The notes beneath the pieces were generated by a model. The model saw only the letters and a list, made by a program, of their open reading frames with translations, was not told the DNA's origin and ran no database searches. This document shows positions 8,236 through 18,548 of a stretch of DNA of 64,000 bases, piece by piece. The DNA is taken from contig NZ_ATXF01000001.1 in assembly GCF_000421545.1 (NCBI RefSeq), positions 1 through 64,000 of the forward strand. Direction: 5' to 3'. This DNA is from Agromyces italicus DSM 16388 (GTDB lineage Bacteria > Actinomycetota > Actinomycetes > Actinomycetales > Microbacteriaceae). Position 1 is the first letter of the stretch. Every line of letters starts with the position of its first letter. Both the position numbers and the translations under genes were made by a program.

Positions 8236-10889
8236 TGATCCGCGAGTTCATGCTGGACCGCCCGGAAACGCAAGCGCATGCGCACCGTGCAGTCGGGAAC
8301 CACGAAGCCACGAAGTCCGCCTTCCTCGCCGTGGAGGACGCCCGCAACCAACTCGCGGTGCTCGGCCCGATCCGCGACCTCGCCGCGACGATCGAATCGT
8401 CCTCGACAGCGCGGGCTGCCCTGCACCGACAGGCCGACGCAGTGCTGCGGGTCCGCACCAGCCGTGCGATCCAGATCACCGGACAGCTCACCGACGCTGC
8501 GGCCGCGAAGGTGCGAGCCGAGGCCGACAAGATCGACCGTGCAGACCGGCACCTCGCCGACCTGGGGTCGAAGATCGACCTCGCGAAAGCGCGGTACAAC
8601 ACCAACGGCGGGGACGAGCAGACAGTCGTCGACCTGCAGGTCGAGCAGGCGAAGCTCGAGCTCTCCAAGCGCGAGAACGCACGAAGGCGGCTCGAACCGA
8701 AGGTCGTCGAGGCCGGCCTCCAGATGCCCGACACCGGGCAGGAATTCGAAACGCTGCAACGCCTCGCAGGTGAACAGCTCGCCACGATTGACGAAGGCGG
8801 CGCCGCCGCCGCGCGACGTGACGTCCGCAACGAGTTTGTTATCACCGCTGGCAAGGCGAAGGACGCGTGGCGGGTCGCCGATCAGCAGCGGAAGAGCCTC
8901 GACGGGAACAGCAGCAACATCAACCCGCGCGAGCGGGAGCTGCGGGACCAGATCTCCCGCGCGACCGGTGTGCCGGCGGAACGGCTGCCGTTCGTCGCCG
9001 AGCTCGTGCAGGTGAGGAAGGGGCAGGAACGCTGGCAGGGCCCGATCGAACGGGTGCTGCGCGGGTTCGCCCTGTCGATGCTCGTCCTCGCGGACGACTA
9101 CGACACGGTGAAGAACTATGTAGACGCGAACAACCTCCACCGCGACCTGACGTTTCATCCGGTTCGTTCCGCCGCGCCGGCGAAGCAGGCGGCGGCCGAA
9201 ACGGTTCCCGGGAAGGTCGACGTTGCCGCAGGGGAGTTCCACGACTGGATCCGTGCGGAAGTGCGGACCCGGTTCGGCTACCGGTGCGTGGAGCATCTCG
9301 ACGAGGTGGAGCGCCGGCAGCTGGCGGTGACGATCAACGGCTTGGTCCGCCATGCCGGTGAGCGGCATACGAAGCATGACCGCCGTCCGATCGGTGACAC
9401 CACCAACTGGGTGCTCGGGTTCGACAACACGGAGAAGAAGCGTGCGCTGGCCACCCTGGTGGTGAAGCTCCGAGAGGAACTTCGCGTCGCGGAGGAAGCA
9501 GTCCTGAGCAACGACGACGCCGCGTCCACCCTGACGCAGCGGCGCGACTCGTTCGCCCGGATCCTCGAACAGGACTGGGAGGGCATCGATGTCGGGTCCG
9601 CATCGGAGCAGTTCCGAATGTATGAACGGAACCGCCGGCTCCTGTTTCGTGACCGGCCGACACTCGCGGACATCGCCGACGAGATCGAACTGCTCCAAGC
9701 TGACCGGACGACGTGGCAGGAACGTCGCGACATTGTGATCGCCGCGAAGAGCGGGCACGAGAACGACGCGAACCGGTATCACCGGGAACTGACGGACCTC
9801 CGCGAGACGCTGGCCGGCGAAGACCCAGCCGACCCTCCAGTCCTGCTGGCCGTGTCGGAACGGTTCGAGCTCACCGTCACCGCGAACACCATCCGTGGAC
9901 TGGACGAAGCCGACCGGAAGGTCCGCAACGCGATCCAGGCTGATATCGACGAGCACACCGGCAAGGCATCCGCGGCGGAGAACGAACTCGCCCGCATCTT
10001 TACCAAGTACATCAGCGAATGGAAGGAGCTGTCCTCCGACCTGAACGGCACAGTCGAGTCCCTCCCCGGGTTCCTCGCCAAGCTCGACGCGATCGAGATG
10101 GACCGGCTGCCGGACTTCGTGGAGCAGTTCCGTGAGCTGATGCTCAGTGGACCAAGGAACCATCTCAGCGACCTCGCCGCGAAGCTCGAGGAGGAGCGTG
10201 CGGCGATCAGCCGCCGCCTCGACCCGATCAACTCGGCGTTGCGCAGCCTGCCGTACAACGCCGGCACGTACCTGCAGTTGGTGTCGTCGGACATGACCCC
10301 GCCAGAGCTGCTGGACTTCAACCGGGAATTGCAGACGTACTTCGCGTTGGATGTGCAGAACAAACGGAACCCGGACGACACCGGGTCGCTGGAGGAGCAG
10401 TACCGGGTGCTGTCCTCCATCGTCGACAAGCTCGGCAGCGACTCGCACACCACGTGGCGGAACAAGGTGCTCGACGTCCGTCAGCACGTGTCGTTCTCCG
10501 GGTACGAGTACCGCGGTACGGAACTGGTCGACACCCACCGTTCAGGTGACAGCCGTTCCGGTGGGCAGCGGGCGAAGCTGCTGATGTTCGTCCTCGCCGC
10601 GGCGCTGCGGTACCAGCTCGCTCGAGGCGAAGCGGACTTGCCGACATTCGCAGCCGCGTTCATGGACGAGGCGATGTCCCGCGCCGACGAGGGGTTCACG
10701 CAGAAATCTCTCGATGTGCTCCGCGACTTCGGGTTCCAGCCGATCCTCGCCACCCCGAACAAGATGCTCCGCACGTTCAGCCAGTACGTCGGCTCGTACA
10801 CGATCGTGTCGATGAACGAGGAGGAGCACGAGTCGCGGGTCCGCCATGTGATTTTGGAGAAGCGCGCCGACGGGGGTTCCGATGCTTGA
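8236..10889 (+). pseudogene. jetC: jetC, 3' part (SMC-like ATPase coiled coil and C-terminal head)
   Basis: This is the remaining 884 residues of JetC. It holds long coiled-coil segments (many charged heptads between about 8300 and 10200), a central hinge-like region, and the C-terminal head with ABC-type signature SRSGGQRAKL near 10550 and Walker B AAFMDEAMSRADEGF near 10650. The frame is open from 8121 only because it reads through the IS end; no ribosome binding site or start codon serves this fragment. Walker A is in the separate 5' fragment. No other frameshift or stop is visible, so the gene seems to have been broken recently. It overlaps jetD by 8 bp. Confidence 0.9.
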
Positions 10890-12009
10890 CACCGTTGAAG
10901 CGATCCGTGCGGTCGCCTGGGCTGCGTTCGAAGCAAAGCTGCCCGGATGGGTTCAGTCGCGGGAACCGGTCGCGGTGAAGTTCACCATCCGTGGGTACGA
11001 CGCTGCGGAGTTCGAACGGGACGCGGACGTGTACGCGGCCAACCTCGGCGACTGGGACCGGTACGCCGGCCCAGGCGCCGTGGAGTCCGTGCGCCGGAAG
11101 GCGGGACGGAGCGGCGTCATCGACGTCCCAGTCCGGATCCGGTTCGCAGGCGCCGCCGACGTGGCCGAGTTCGCCGGCCGGTCCTCCGAGTGGGCGCACG
11201 CAGCCCGCAGGGTTGATGATCTCCGTAGCCGTTGGCCGGTAGCGCACCTCACCCCGGGGCTGCTTCGGAAGGTGCTGGGATTCTCAGACGAGGACTGGGC
11301 TACCACCGTCGCCACCCTCGAGTGGACCGAACTGAACGACCCGACCGGGCTGTTCGCCCGCCAGCTGCCAGTCCCCGGCGCCGACACCAAATGGGTACAG
11401 AGGCACTGGCCGACAATCGTCCTCCTTTCCAAGAGTGGAGCCCGACGTAACCCAGAAGCGCTCGGCGAACTGCGCGACATCGAACCGATGACGTTCGTTC
11501 GTCTCCTGGACGACCGGCTCCGCCAGGAAGTCGGCGGCCTCGGGACATTCGCTGCCGCACCGTCCGAGCTCGGGAACCTCACGGTCACTCCGGACACCGT
11601 GATCATCTGCGAGAACCTCACGAACGGACGTTCGTTCACCGACCGCCCAGGCACAGCCGTTCTCGCCGGAAAGGGGAACGACGTCGTTTCCTACGCCGAC
11701 CTTCCGTGGGTGCGCGCCGCCCGGGTCGTGTACTGGGGCGATATCGACACGTGGGGTTTCCAGATCCTCGACCGATTCCGCGCGTTCATGCCAGCCCAGT
11801 CGATCCTGATGGACGCCGCGACGCTGCACCGGAACCGGGCAGCGTGGGCCATCGAGAAGAATCCGACGAACGTAACGCTTGCGCGCATGGAACCGGAAGA
11901 AGCGGAGGTGTACGACGACCTGGTCGCCGGCACCTACGGCCCCGGAGTTCGACTCGAACAGGAGCGGATTCCGTGGGCGGACGTCACCGCCGCGCTCGAC
12001 CTGCTCTGA
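10882..12009 (+). CDS. jetD: Wadjet protein JetD (DUF3322/DUF2220), TOPRIM-type nuclease
   Basis: JetD is the nuclease of Wadjet that cleaves plasmid DNA after loop extrusion by JetABC. The 375-residue product has an N-terminal DUF3322 region and a C-terminal DUF2220/TOPRIM-like domain. The latter contains VVYWGDIDTWGFQIL (about residues 284-298), whose acidic pair fits a metal-binding site, and LARMEPEEAEVYDDL (about residues 333-347). Start ATG 10882 overlaps the end of jetC by 8 bp. It looks intact and is the last gene of the operon. Expression may be reduced because the IS21 element lies upstream in the transcript. Confidence 0.85.
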   Translation: MLDTVEAIRAVAWAAFEAKLPGWVQSREPVAVKFTIRGYDAAEFERDADVYAANLGDWDRYAGPGAVESVRRKAGRSGVIDVPVRIRFAGAADVAEFAGRSSEWAHAARRVDDLRSRWPVAHLTPGLLRKVLGFSDEDWATTVATLEWTELNDPTGLFARQLPVPGADTKWVQRHWPTIVLLSKSGARRNPEALGELRDIEPMTFVRLLDDRLRQEVGGLGTFAAAPSELGNLTVTPDTVIICENLTNGRSFTDRPGTAVLAGKGNDVVSYADLPWVRAARVVYWGDIDTWGFQILDRFRAFMPAQSILMDAATLHRNRAAWAIEKNPTNVTLARMEPEEAEVYDDLVAGTYGPGVRLEQERIPWADVTAALDLL

Positions 12010-12162
12010 TCGGGGCAGGTCGGTGACGCCTGTCTAGGCCAACGGGCGGGGCGCCGCACTCTATGCGAAGGAGATTCGGACTGGACATTGTTCCGATGTC
12101 GTTCTTTTGCCCATGGAAGCATTTATGATGTAGGTGTCATATTCTTGGTTTGGAGGTGCTTT

Positions 12163-12738
12163 ATGGTGAGCTCGTCGACGCTTGTTCGGGCCGCTCGTCG
12201 GAGTCGGCATCTCACGCAGTCGGGACTTGCGGCGCTGACTGGGATCGATCAGGCGAGCGTCTCGCATCACGAGCGGGGGAGAGATGCTGCGTTCAGCACT
12301 GTGGACCGATTGCTTGCAGGTGCAGGGCATCGTCTGTACGCGGCACCGACTCGGCGGGACGATGCCGCCAGCGCGGCGGCCACGATTCGCGACCACCTTC
12401 GCGCAGGAGACCCGGACCGAGCGCTCCGTGCGTTGCTTCAGCTGAACGACGACCTCACCGCCGAGCACGGACTCGTCCGAGGCATCCTTGCTCTGGCTGA
12501 ACCTGAGCCGACCGGAAACCGTGTCTGGGATGCCGCCATCGCGGCTCTCGTGGCGTGGCGGCTGAACCAGGAGCAGATCCCACTGCCTGCGTGGGTCGAT
12601 GATTCGGATCGTGTGTTGGCCGTCCCCGTTGTATTCCGAGTCGATCCGGCTGACCCTACTCCCGGGGGTGACGACGTCCCCGACGAGTTCGCTGACCGTG
12701 GTGTCCTCGCATGGGCCGACACGTTTGCGAGCGTCTGA
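12163..12738 (+). CDS. XRE-type HTH regulator, probable antitoxin
   Basis: A 191-residue protein with an N-terminal XRE helix-turn-helix (LTQSGLAALTGIDQASVSHHE, about residues 18-38) and a longer helical C-terminal part. TTTGGAGGTGCTTT precedes ATG 12163, a good ribosome binding site that decides this start over the upstream in-frame codon at 12088. It overlaps the following nucleotidyltransferase-like gene by 1 bp (TGATG), the usual coupling of antitoxin and toxin genes. Regulator plus nucleotidyltransferase resembles AbiEi/AbiEii-type systems. The upstream gap is relatively AT-rich and includes ATGATGTAGGTGTCAT, a possible operator. Confidence 0.7.
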   Translation: MVSSSTLVRAARRSRHLTQSGLAALTGIDQASVSHHERGRDAAFSTVDRLLAGAGHRLYAAPTRRDDAASAAATIRDHLRAGDPDRALRALLQLNDDLTAEHGLVRGILALAEPEPTGNRVWDAAIAALVAWRLNQEQIPLPAWVDDSDRVLAVPVVFRVDPADPTPGGDDVPDEFADRGVLAWADTFASV

Positions 12739-13322
12739 TGGCGGGCACGGCGCTCGACCGCGATGAGATCATCGCCGGTCTCCGAGACCTCGTTTCCGAG
12801 CTTCGCGCTGCCGGCGAGATCGCGGGTATTCGGCTGGTGGGCGGTGCGGCTCTCGCCCTGCGCTACTTCGACCGAGGGACCACCAAAGACCTGGATGCGC
12901 TCCATGTCCGTCCGGGCTCAGACGAGTCGGTGGCCGCTGCCGCTGCGCGGGTCGCGAATCGCCGCGGTTGGGACGCGCACTGGTTGAACTTCGAAGTGAA
13001 CAACGCGGACGCGATCCCGACTCTCGGTCGCGCCGTGGAGTGGGAGACGATCTACGACAAGAGCGGCATCGAAATCCAAGTCGCCTCGAAGGAAGCGATG
13101 CTCGCGATGAAACTCCGGGCGAACCGCCCCGGTCGCGATACCCGCGACATCCGTCTCCTGCTCGCGCTTTGCGACATCCACACATTTGAGGGCGCGGAAG
13201 AACTCTACGAGGAGTTTTACCCCGGCGACCTGCTCACCGAACGCGCAGAGCGGATGGTCAACGCCATCCTCGATGGCGCGCCGACACCAGCTCCGCCTCC
13301 GCCAGGGCCGCTCGAGATCTGA
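12738..13322 (+). CDS. Nucleotidyltransferase-like protein, probable toxin of a TA pair
   Basis: The 194-residue product carries the nucleotidyltransferase pattern: GIRLVGGAALALRYF (about residues 29-43) followed by TTKDLDALHV (about residues 46-55), giving GG...DxD as in AbiEii/DUF6036-type proteins. A later acidic site may be in KSGIEIQVASKEAMLAMKL. Such proteins can transfer nucleotides to tRNA or protein targets and are usually neutralised by the upstream partner. ATG 12738 shares a base with the regulator stop. An alternative is a stand-alone nucleotidyltransferase with no toxic role. Confidence 0.65.
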   Translation: MAGTALDRDEIIAGLRDLVSELRAAGEIAGIRLVGGAALALRYFDRGTTKDLDALHVRPGSDESVAAAAARVANRRGWDAHWLNFEVNNADAIPTLGRAVEWETIYDKSGIEIQVASKEAMLAMKLRANRPGRDTRDIRLLLALCDIHTFEGAEELYEEFYPGDLLTERAERMVNAILDGAPTPAPPPPGPLEI

Positions 13323-13973
13323 ACCGCGCCTGACCATCTCGGCGTTGACTTGGGCTCAAGTCCAGAGTGCTGCGCTCAGCACTCGATGCGTTCACGTTTA
13401 TCCAACGCTTATTCGACCCGAGCTGAGTCGAGCTGCTCCGAGGCATCCCGAGTATTCTTGGATGCGCAGTTTCAGGATCGGCGAGAAATCCCCGATCATG
13501 TCGAGATCGGTCGAGCGGTTGCCGAGATTCGAAATCTGGGGGAGTGGTCCCAGGAGAGTCCATCGGTCGTCAGTTCAAGTCTGACCCGCCCCACGAAAGC
13601 CCTGTTGACGTATGCTTTTCGTCGCCAAGGGAGATGTTGTGGTGACTGCGTTCGACGTGGCAGTTGGAAACGGGCACGGCGCAACTCGCCTGGTCAAGGG
13701 TTTGCTCGGGAGCGGTGGTTGGATCTCGAGTGGACTGGCTCATGTTCCTCACGATGGTGTTCCGAGGAGGCCCCAGAGGAGGCCGAAACGGATAGACCCG
13801 GATCCAGTACTCCGGGGGTGCCCATTGCCACGACTCTCGGGTAGCGGGACCGCGTTGCGCAGCCTCGAGCGCACTTGGTCGGGCCGACGGCTAGTGTCGA
13901 GAGTCCGGGTCGGAATGCCCGACAGGGAATGTCGGTGCGGGATTTGTAGCGGGAGAGACCACTGAAGCTTCGG
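13323..13973 (+). other. Non-coding gap with possible integration scar
   Basis: About 650 bp lie between the TA-like pair and the type VII locus. The open frames crossing it have no ribosome binding sites, family-like motifs or consistent coding character, and I reject them. The one recognisable element is the tRNA-like 3' end at 13569-13593. The last 100 bp presumably hold the promoter of the EssC-like gene, but no clear -10/-35 pair stands out. Confidence 0.5.
13569..13593 (+). other. tRNA-like T-arm and acceptor 3' end, possible attachment-site remnant
   Basis: GTCAG-TTCAAGT-CTGAC forms a perfect 5-bp T-stem with a 7-base T-loop. It is followed by CCGCCCC and A, matching the 3' acceptor strand and discriminator of a tRNA whose 5' end would read GGGGCGG. 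No matching 5' half is present upstream, so this is not a complete tRNA gene. Integrative elements often recreate tRNA 3' ends at their junctions, so this may be an att site. Confidence 0.45.
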
Positions 13974-16900
13974 GTGAGCACGCGGGTTGCCGCGGCTGGT
14001 GGTGTACAGCGCAGCCGTGATGTGACGTTGACGGTGGAGGTGACGGCGCGAGTCGGCGAGGTTGCGCGCGCACTCGTGCGGGGAGGCGCGGGGCATCCGA
14101 GCTTGATGCCTTATGCGGTGCACCGGCATGCGCCGTTGACGTTGCTGGTGCAGTATCCGGACGGTGCTGCGCTCATGTTGGACTCCGGAGACGCGATTGT
14201 GGCGTCGGGGCTTCGGTCCGGGAGCTTTGTTGAGCCGGTGTTGGAGTCTCCCGCACACGCGGAGGCGTCGCGGGCGAAGGCGCCGGTTGCGTATTTGACG
14301 GTGCTCGACGACGAGCAGGAGGGGGTCACGTTTCTCGCGGTCCGGGGTGAGACGACGATCGGCCGTGATCGCAGCAACCGGGTCGAGCTTCATGATTCCG
14401 GGGTGTCTCGCCGTCACGCGATTCTCCGCACGGTGGGTGATCGTCTCGAACTCGAGGATCTCGGATCGGCGAATGGAACTGCGCGTTTGAGCGCGGGGGG
14501 CGAGCGGTTGCCGACGGAGGGGCCGGTTATTCCGGTGGCCGGGACCACGGTGGTCGAGGTCGGCACGGTACGCGTTCGGATCGACGTCGGTCCGCCCGGT
14601 CAGCCCGAACCCGCGTTGCAGAGCGCGGTGCCGCATTTGCAGGCACCGCAGGTGGATCCGGTGTTCGCTCCCGACGCGATCGCGCTTCCATCCCCGCCTG
14701 ACGCACCTGAGCCGACCCGGTTTCCGCTCATCGCGATGCTCGCGCCGCTCGTGCTGGGGTCCGTTCTTTTTCTCGCAACTCAGTCCGTCTTAAGCCTCAT
14801 CTTCATCGCGTTGTCGCCGATCATCATGATCGGCACATGGCTCGACAACCTCCTCTCGCGCCGACGGGCGAATCGCGCGAAGCAGCGCGAATTCGGGGCT
14901 GCGCTGGGCCTTGCCCGGCAAGAGCTTGAACAGAACAGGGAACAAGAACAGCAGTCACGAGGCGAAGAGACGCCACCGTCGGGTGATCTGGCCGAGCTTC
15001 CAACGCAACGAGCGCCGCGGCTGTGGGGTCGCAGGCCAGAGCATCGTGCGTTTCTCGAGTTGCGACTGGGAAACGCGACACTGCCCAGCCGCAAACAGAT
15101 CGAGTTGCCGCCGCGCGGCAGCATCCCGGCGGAAGCCTGGGAAGAACTCCTTCAGCTGCATGAGCGCTACCGCACAGTGCAGGATGTCCCGATGCTGGAG
15201 CGTCTGGACCGGTGCGGCTCGCTTGGCATCGCCGGCCACGAACTCTGGGCGGGCGGGGCAGCACGTTCGGTGCTGGTGCAGTTGCTTTCGCAGCATTCCC
15301 CTGCAGATCTCGTGTTCACCGCGTTCGCCGATCCCGCGCATGCGCGCGGTGACTGGGCGTGGTTGAAGTGGATTCCACACGTCGACTCGGCCTTCAGCCC
15401 GATCAGAGCACCCCATCTGGTTGCGGATGAACGAAGCGCGGGCGTACTGCTGACCGAACTGGAAGGACTCATCCACGCCCGTACGCAGCCGGCACCGTCG
15501 AGGTCGGTGCGTTCCCGCATGACGGGCAGCGCCGAAGACGGGAAAGAGCGACTGACACCAGTCGGCGATCGCGCAGTGACTCCGGCGATTATCGTGTTCG
15601 TCCTCTCCGACACGATCGTCGACCGGACGCGACTGGTCGGGCTTGCAGAAGACGGGCCTGACGCGGGTGTTCACGTCATCTGGGTGGCGGAGCATCTCGG
15701 GGCGGTGCCCGCAGCATGTCGGACCACGGTGGAGGCCCTCCCGAGTGCCTGGCGGACGCACTTCGTGCGCCAGGGAGAAGTCGCACCCTTGACGGCATTG
15801 GAATCAGTGGATCTGCCGGTGGCCGAGAGGTTCGGCCGCGCGCTCGCCCCGATTCTGGATGCCGGAGCCAGAGTGCTCGACGAGAGCGATTTCCCGAGAA
15901 GCGTTCCGCTCGCGCAGATCGTGCCGGGCGACATCCTCGACTCCGGGACGGCGGTGCTTCGCAACTGGGAACAGACCGACAGCCTCGTTTCCCGGTGGGG
16001 ATTCGGTGCAGAGCGAGAGGCCGGGCGGCTCGCCGCAGTTGTCGGCCAGGGCAGCGCCGGCCCAGTCGAGATCGACCTCCGCGTCCAAGGCCCGCACGCC
16101 CTCGTCGGCGGCACGACGGGTTCGGGGAAGTCGGAATTCCTGCAGTCCTGGATCTTCTCGCTCGCTGGAAACTATGCCCCAGACCGGGTCACCTTCCTGC
16201 TCGTTGACTACAAGGGCGGGGCAGCGTTCTCCGACTGCGTCGACCTGCCGCACACAGTCGGCCTTGTCACCGACCTGAACACGCACCTCGTACGACGCGC
16301 ACTCACCTCGCTGCGGGCGGAACTGCGCTACCGGGAGGAACTGCTCGCTGAAAAGGGAGCGAAAGATCTGGTCGCGTTGGAGCGACGCGGCGACCCTGAA
16401 GCCCCACCGGCCCTCGTGATCGTGATCGATGAATTCGCGGCGCTCGTGAACGAGATCCCCGAGTTCGTAGACGGCGTGATCGATGTCGCACAGCGCGGCC
16501 GCTCGCTCGGCCTGCATCTGGTCATGGCGACACAACGCCCGGCAGGAGTCATCAAAGACAACCTCCGGGCGAACACGAACCTCCGTATCGCGTTGCGAAT
16601 GGCAGACGCGACCGACAGCAGCGATGTGATCGGAGTGAACGACGCTGCAGGCTTCTCACCCGACGTGCCCGGCCGCGCGGCGATGAGGATCGGCGCGGGC
16701 CGACTCACGCACTTCCAATCCGGGTATCTCGGCGGGCGATCGGATTCCGATCTGCGCGATGTCGTCGAGATCCGTGACCTCGAGTTCGGTGAGCATTCGC
16801 CGTGGACGCTCCAACCTGAAGTTCGGCATGCACCCGCACGTGCGACGAAGGGTCCCACCGATATCGAAGTCCTCGCCGCGAACATTCGCAAAGCCGCAGA

Positions 16901-18548
16901 AGCCGCGGGCACCGTTCGTCCGCGCAGGCCATGGGTAGACCAGCTTCCCGAGTTCATTCCGCTCGGATCGGATCTCTTGGCACTCCGGCCGAGTGCGCGC
17001 GAGCGGGAGACGACCGGGCTCGTGGTCGGTCTCATCGACGAACCACACCTGCAGCGCCAGTCGCCGTACGAGATTCCACTCGCCGAGGTCGGGAATGTTG
17101 CGATCTTCGGCGGTGCAGGCAGCGGGAAGACGACCGCACTCATCACAGCTGCATGTGCCTCGATCCATGCCACTCCCGAAACTCAGATCTACGGCGTCGA
17201 CTGCGGCGGCGGACGACTCGGTATGCTCGCGTCCCTCCCGAACACCGGCGACATCGTGCCGCTCGATGAACGTGACCGGGTCGTGCGGCTGCTTCGCCTC
17301 ATCCGGACCCTCGTTGCAGGCCGTGTTGCCATGCGGACGGACGATCCGCCGGTGTTGCTTTTCATCGACGGTTTCGCCGCGTTCCGTGACGCTTACGAAC
17401 ATCATGGGGGCGGTATCGACCCTTTCGCTGATCTTGTGGAGATCGCCCGAGGAGGCCGCACCGTCGGCGTTCACGTGCTGCTCACCTCTGAACGATCCGT
17501 CGGTCTTCCGACCTCGCTTGCGGCGAGCGTGCCAGAACGGCTGGTGCTGCGGCTGCCCGCAGAACACGACTACAACTCGCTTGGCGTCCCAACCGGAATT
17601 CTCGAGAACGCCGGCCCTGGCCGGGCGCTGCGAATCGGATCCAACCAGGAGATCCAACTCGCAACTCCGGGCACCGATCCGGCAGACACCGACACGGCGA
17701 TCAAGGACTTGGCTGCAGATCAGCAGCGCCTCGGGATCACCCGCCCGCCGGGCGTCGCTGCGGTCCCCGAATCGCTTCGTCGCACAGAGATCCCGCATGA
17801 GCTCGACCGGCCGGTCCCGTTCGCGATCGACACGGCCCACCTCGCGCCCGTACCGGCACCCGAACACGGCTTCCTGCTCGTCACCGGCCCGGCAGGCTCC
17901 GGACGCACGACGACTATCCGGTCACTCCTTGAAGCATTCGAGGAAGATGCCACCCGTACAGAACAACAGCTCGACGCCACGCTCCTCTCGCCTCGACGCT
18001 CATCGCTGCGCGATCTTCCGCTCTGGGGCGGCATCGCGGACACAGTCGACACCCGAGACCGAACGATCGCGAAGCTCATTCGTGCTCTCGGCGGGCACAG
18101 TCCGAAACCTGCCGGACTCCAGCTCCTGCCACTCATCGGCACCACCCCGCAGGCCACGCCTGAAGAAGCCGTCGAACCAGAGCCCATAGTGTTCCCCGCC
18201 GCCGGCCGTCGTGGAATCGTCGTCATCGAGGACATCGGCGGATTCGACGGCTCAGGAAACGAGCAACAGCTCGCGACGCTCCTCAAACTCCTCAGACGCA
18301 GCGACATCACCACCATCATCGAAGGCGAGAACGCGACTCTCAGTAGCGTCTGGGAACTGACCAGTCCACTCCGTGGCGCACGATGGGCAATCGCGCTCCA
18401 GCCCGATGCGAACGACGTACCCAGCCTCTTCAGCACACCTTTCGCTCACGCGAAGCGCGCTGAATCGCCGGCTGGCCGCGGCTACCTCATACGGAACGGC
18501 ACACTCACCGGCGTTCACATCGGACTGCCCGACACGCATCGGTCTTGA
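13974..18548 (+). CDS. essC: Type VII secretion ATPase, EssC-like, with FHA domain
   Basis: EssC/EccC proteins are the membrane-bound FtsK/SpoIIIE-type motors that recognise and export WXG100 substrates. This 1524-residue protein has a beta-rich N-terminus and an FHA domain (about residues 118-166: TIGRDRSNRVEL, GVSRRHAIL, LEDLGSANGT). Two adjacent transmembrane segments follow (about residues 250-290). Three ATPase domains have P-loops GTTGSGKS (about 714), GGAGSGKT (about 1046) and GPAGSGRT (about 1304). Walker B of the first is ALVIVIDEFAAL (about residues 811-822). GTG 13974 is the first plausible start. The single-chain layout resembles EssC more than split EccCa/EccCb. The downstream genes encode its likely substrates. 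Confidence 0.9.
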   Translation: MSTRVAAAGGVQRSRDVTLTVEVTARVGEVARALVRGGAGHPSLMPYAVHRHAPLTLLVQYPDGAALMLDSGDAIVASGLRSGSFVEPVLESPAHAEASRAKAPVAYLTVLDDEQEGVTFLAVRGETTIGRDRSNRVELHDSGVSRRHAILRTVGDRLELEDLGSANGTARLSAGGERLPTEGPVIPVAGTTVVEVGTVRVRIDVGPPGQPEPALQSAVPHLQAPQVDPVFAPDAIALPSPPDAPEPTRFPLIAMLAPLVLGSVLFLATQSVLSLIFIALSPIIMIGTWLDNLLSRRRANRAKQREFGAALGLARQELEQNREQEQQSRGEETPPSGDLAELPTQRAPRLWGRRPEHRAFLELRLGNATLPSRKQIELPPRGSIPAEAWEELLQLHERYRTVQDVPMLERLDRCGSLGIAGHELWAGGAARSVLVQLLSQHSPADLVFTAFADPAHARGDWAWLKWIPHVDSAFSPIRAPHLVADERSAGVLLTELEGLIHARTQPAPSRSVRSRMTGSAEDGKERLTPVGDRAVTPAIIVFVLSDTIVDRTRLVGLAEDGPDAGVHVIWVAEHLGAVPAACRTTVEALPSAWRTHFVRQGEVAPLTALESVDLPVAERFGRALAPILDAGARVLDESDFPRSVPLAQIVPGDILDSGTAVLRNWEQTDSLVSRWGFGAEREAGRLAAVVGQGSAGPVEIDLRVQGPHALVGGTTGSGKSEFLQSWIFSLAGNYAPDRVTFLLVDYKGGAAFSDCVDLPHTVGLVTDLNTHLVRRALTSLRAELRYREELLAEKGAKDLVALERRGDPEAPPALVIVIDEFAALVNEIPEFVDGVIDVAQRGRSLGLHLVMATQRPAGVIKDNLRANTNLRIALRMADATDSSDVIGVNDAAGFSPDVPGRAAMRIGAGRLTHFQSGYLGGRSDSDLRDVVEIRDLEFGEHSPWTLQPEVRHAPARATKGPTDIEVLAANIRKAAEAAGTVRPRRPWVDQLPEFIPLGSDLLALRPSARERETTGLVVGLIDEPHLQRQSPYEIPLAEVGNVAIFGGAGSGKTTALITAACASIHATPETQIYGVDCGGGRLGMLASLPNTGDIVPLDERDRVVRLLRLIRTLVAGRVAMRTDDPPVLLFIDGFAAFRDAYEHHGGGIDPFADLVEIARGGRTVGVHVLLTSERSVGLPTSLAASVPERLVLRLPAEHDYNSLGVPTGILENAGPGRALRIGSNQEIQLATPGTDPADTDTAIKDLAADQQRLGITRPPGVAAVPESLRRTEIPHELDRPVPFAIDTAHLAPVPAPEHGFLLVTGPAGSGRTTTIRSLLEAFEEDATRTEQQLDATLLSPRRSSLRDLPLWGGIADTVDTRDRTIAKLIRALGGHSPKPAGLQLLPLIGTTPQATPEEAVEPEPIVFPAAGRRGIVVIEDIGGFDGSGNEQQLATLLKLLRRSDITTIIEGENATLSSVWELTSPLRGARWAIALQPDANDVPSLFSTPFAHAKRAESPAGRGYLIRNGTLTGVHIGLPDTHRS

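Noticed and set aside
8157..10538. 793-codon open frame antisense to jetC
   Set aside because: It mirrors the third-codon-position GC bias of jetC, has no ribosome binding site or recognisable domain, and jetC is clearly the coding strand.
13350..13965. Several ORFs in the gap before the EssC-like gene
   Set aside because: No ribosome binding sites, no family-like motifs, and one crosses the tRNA-like arm, so coding is unlikely.
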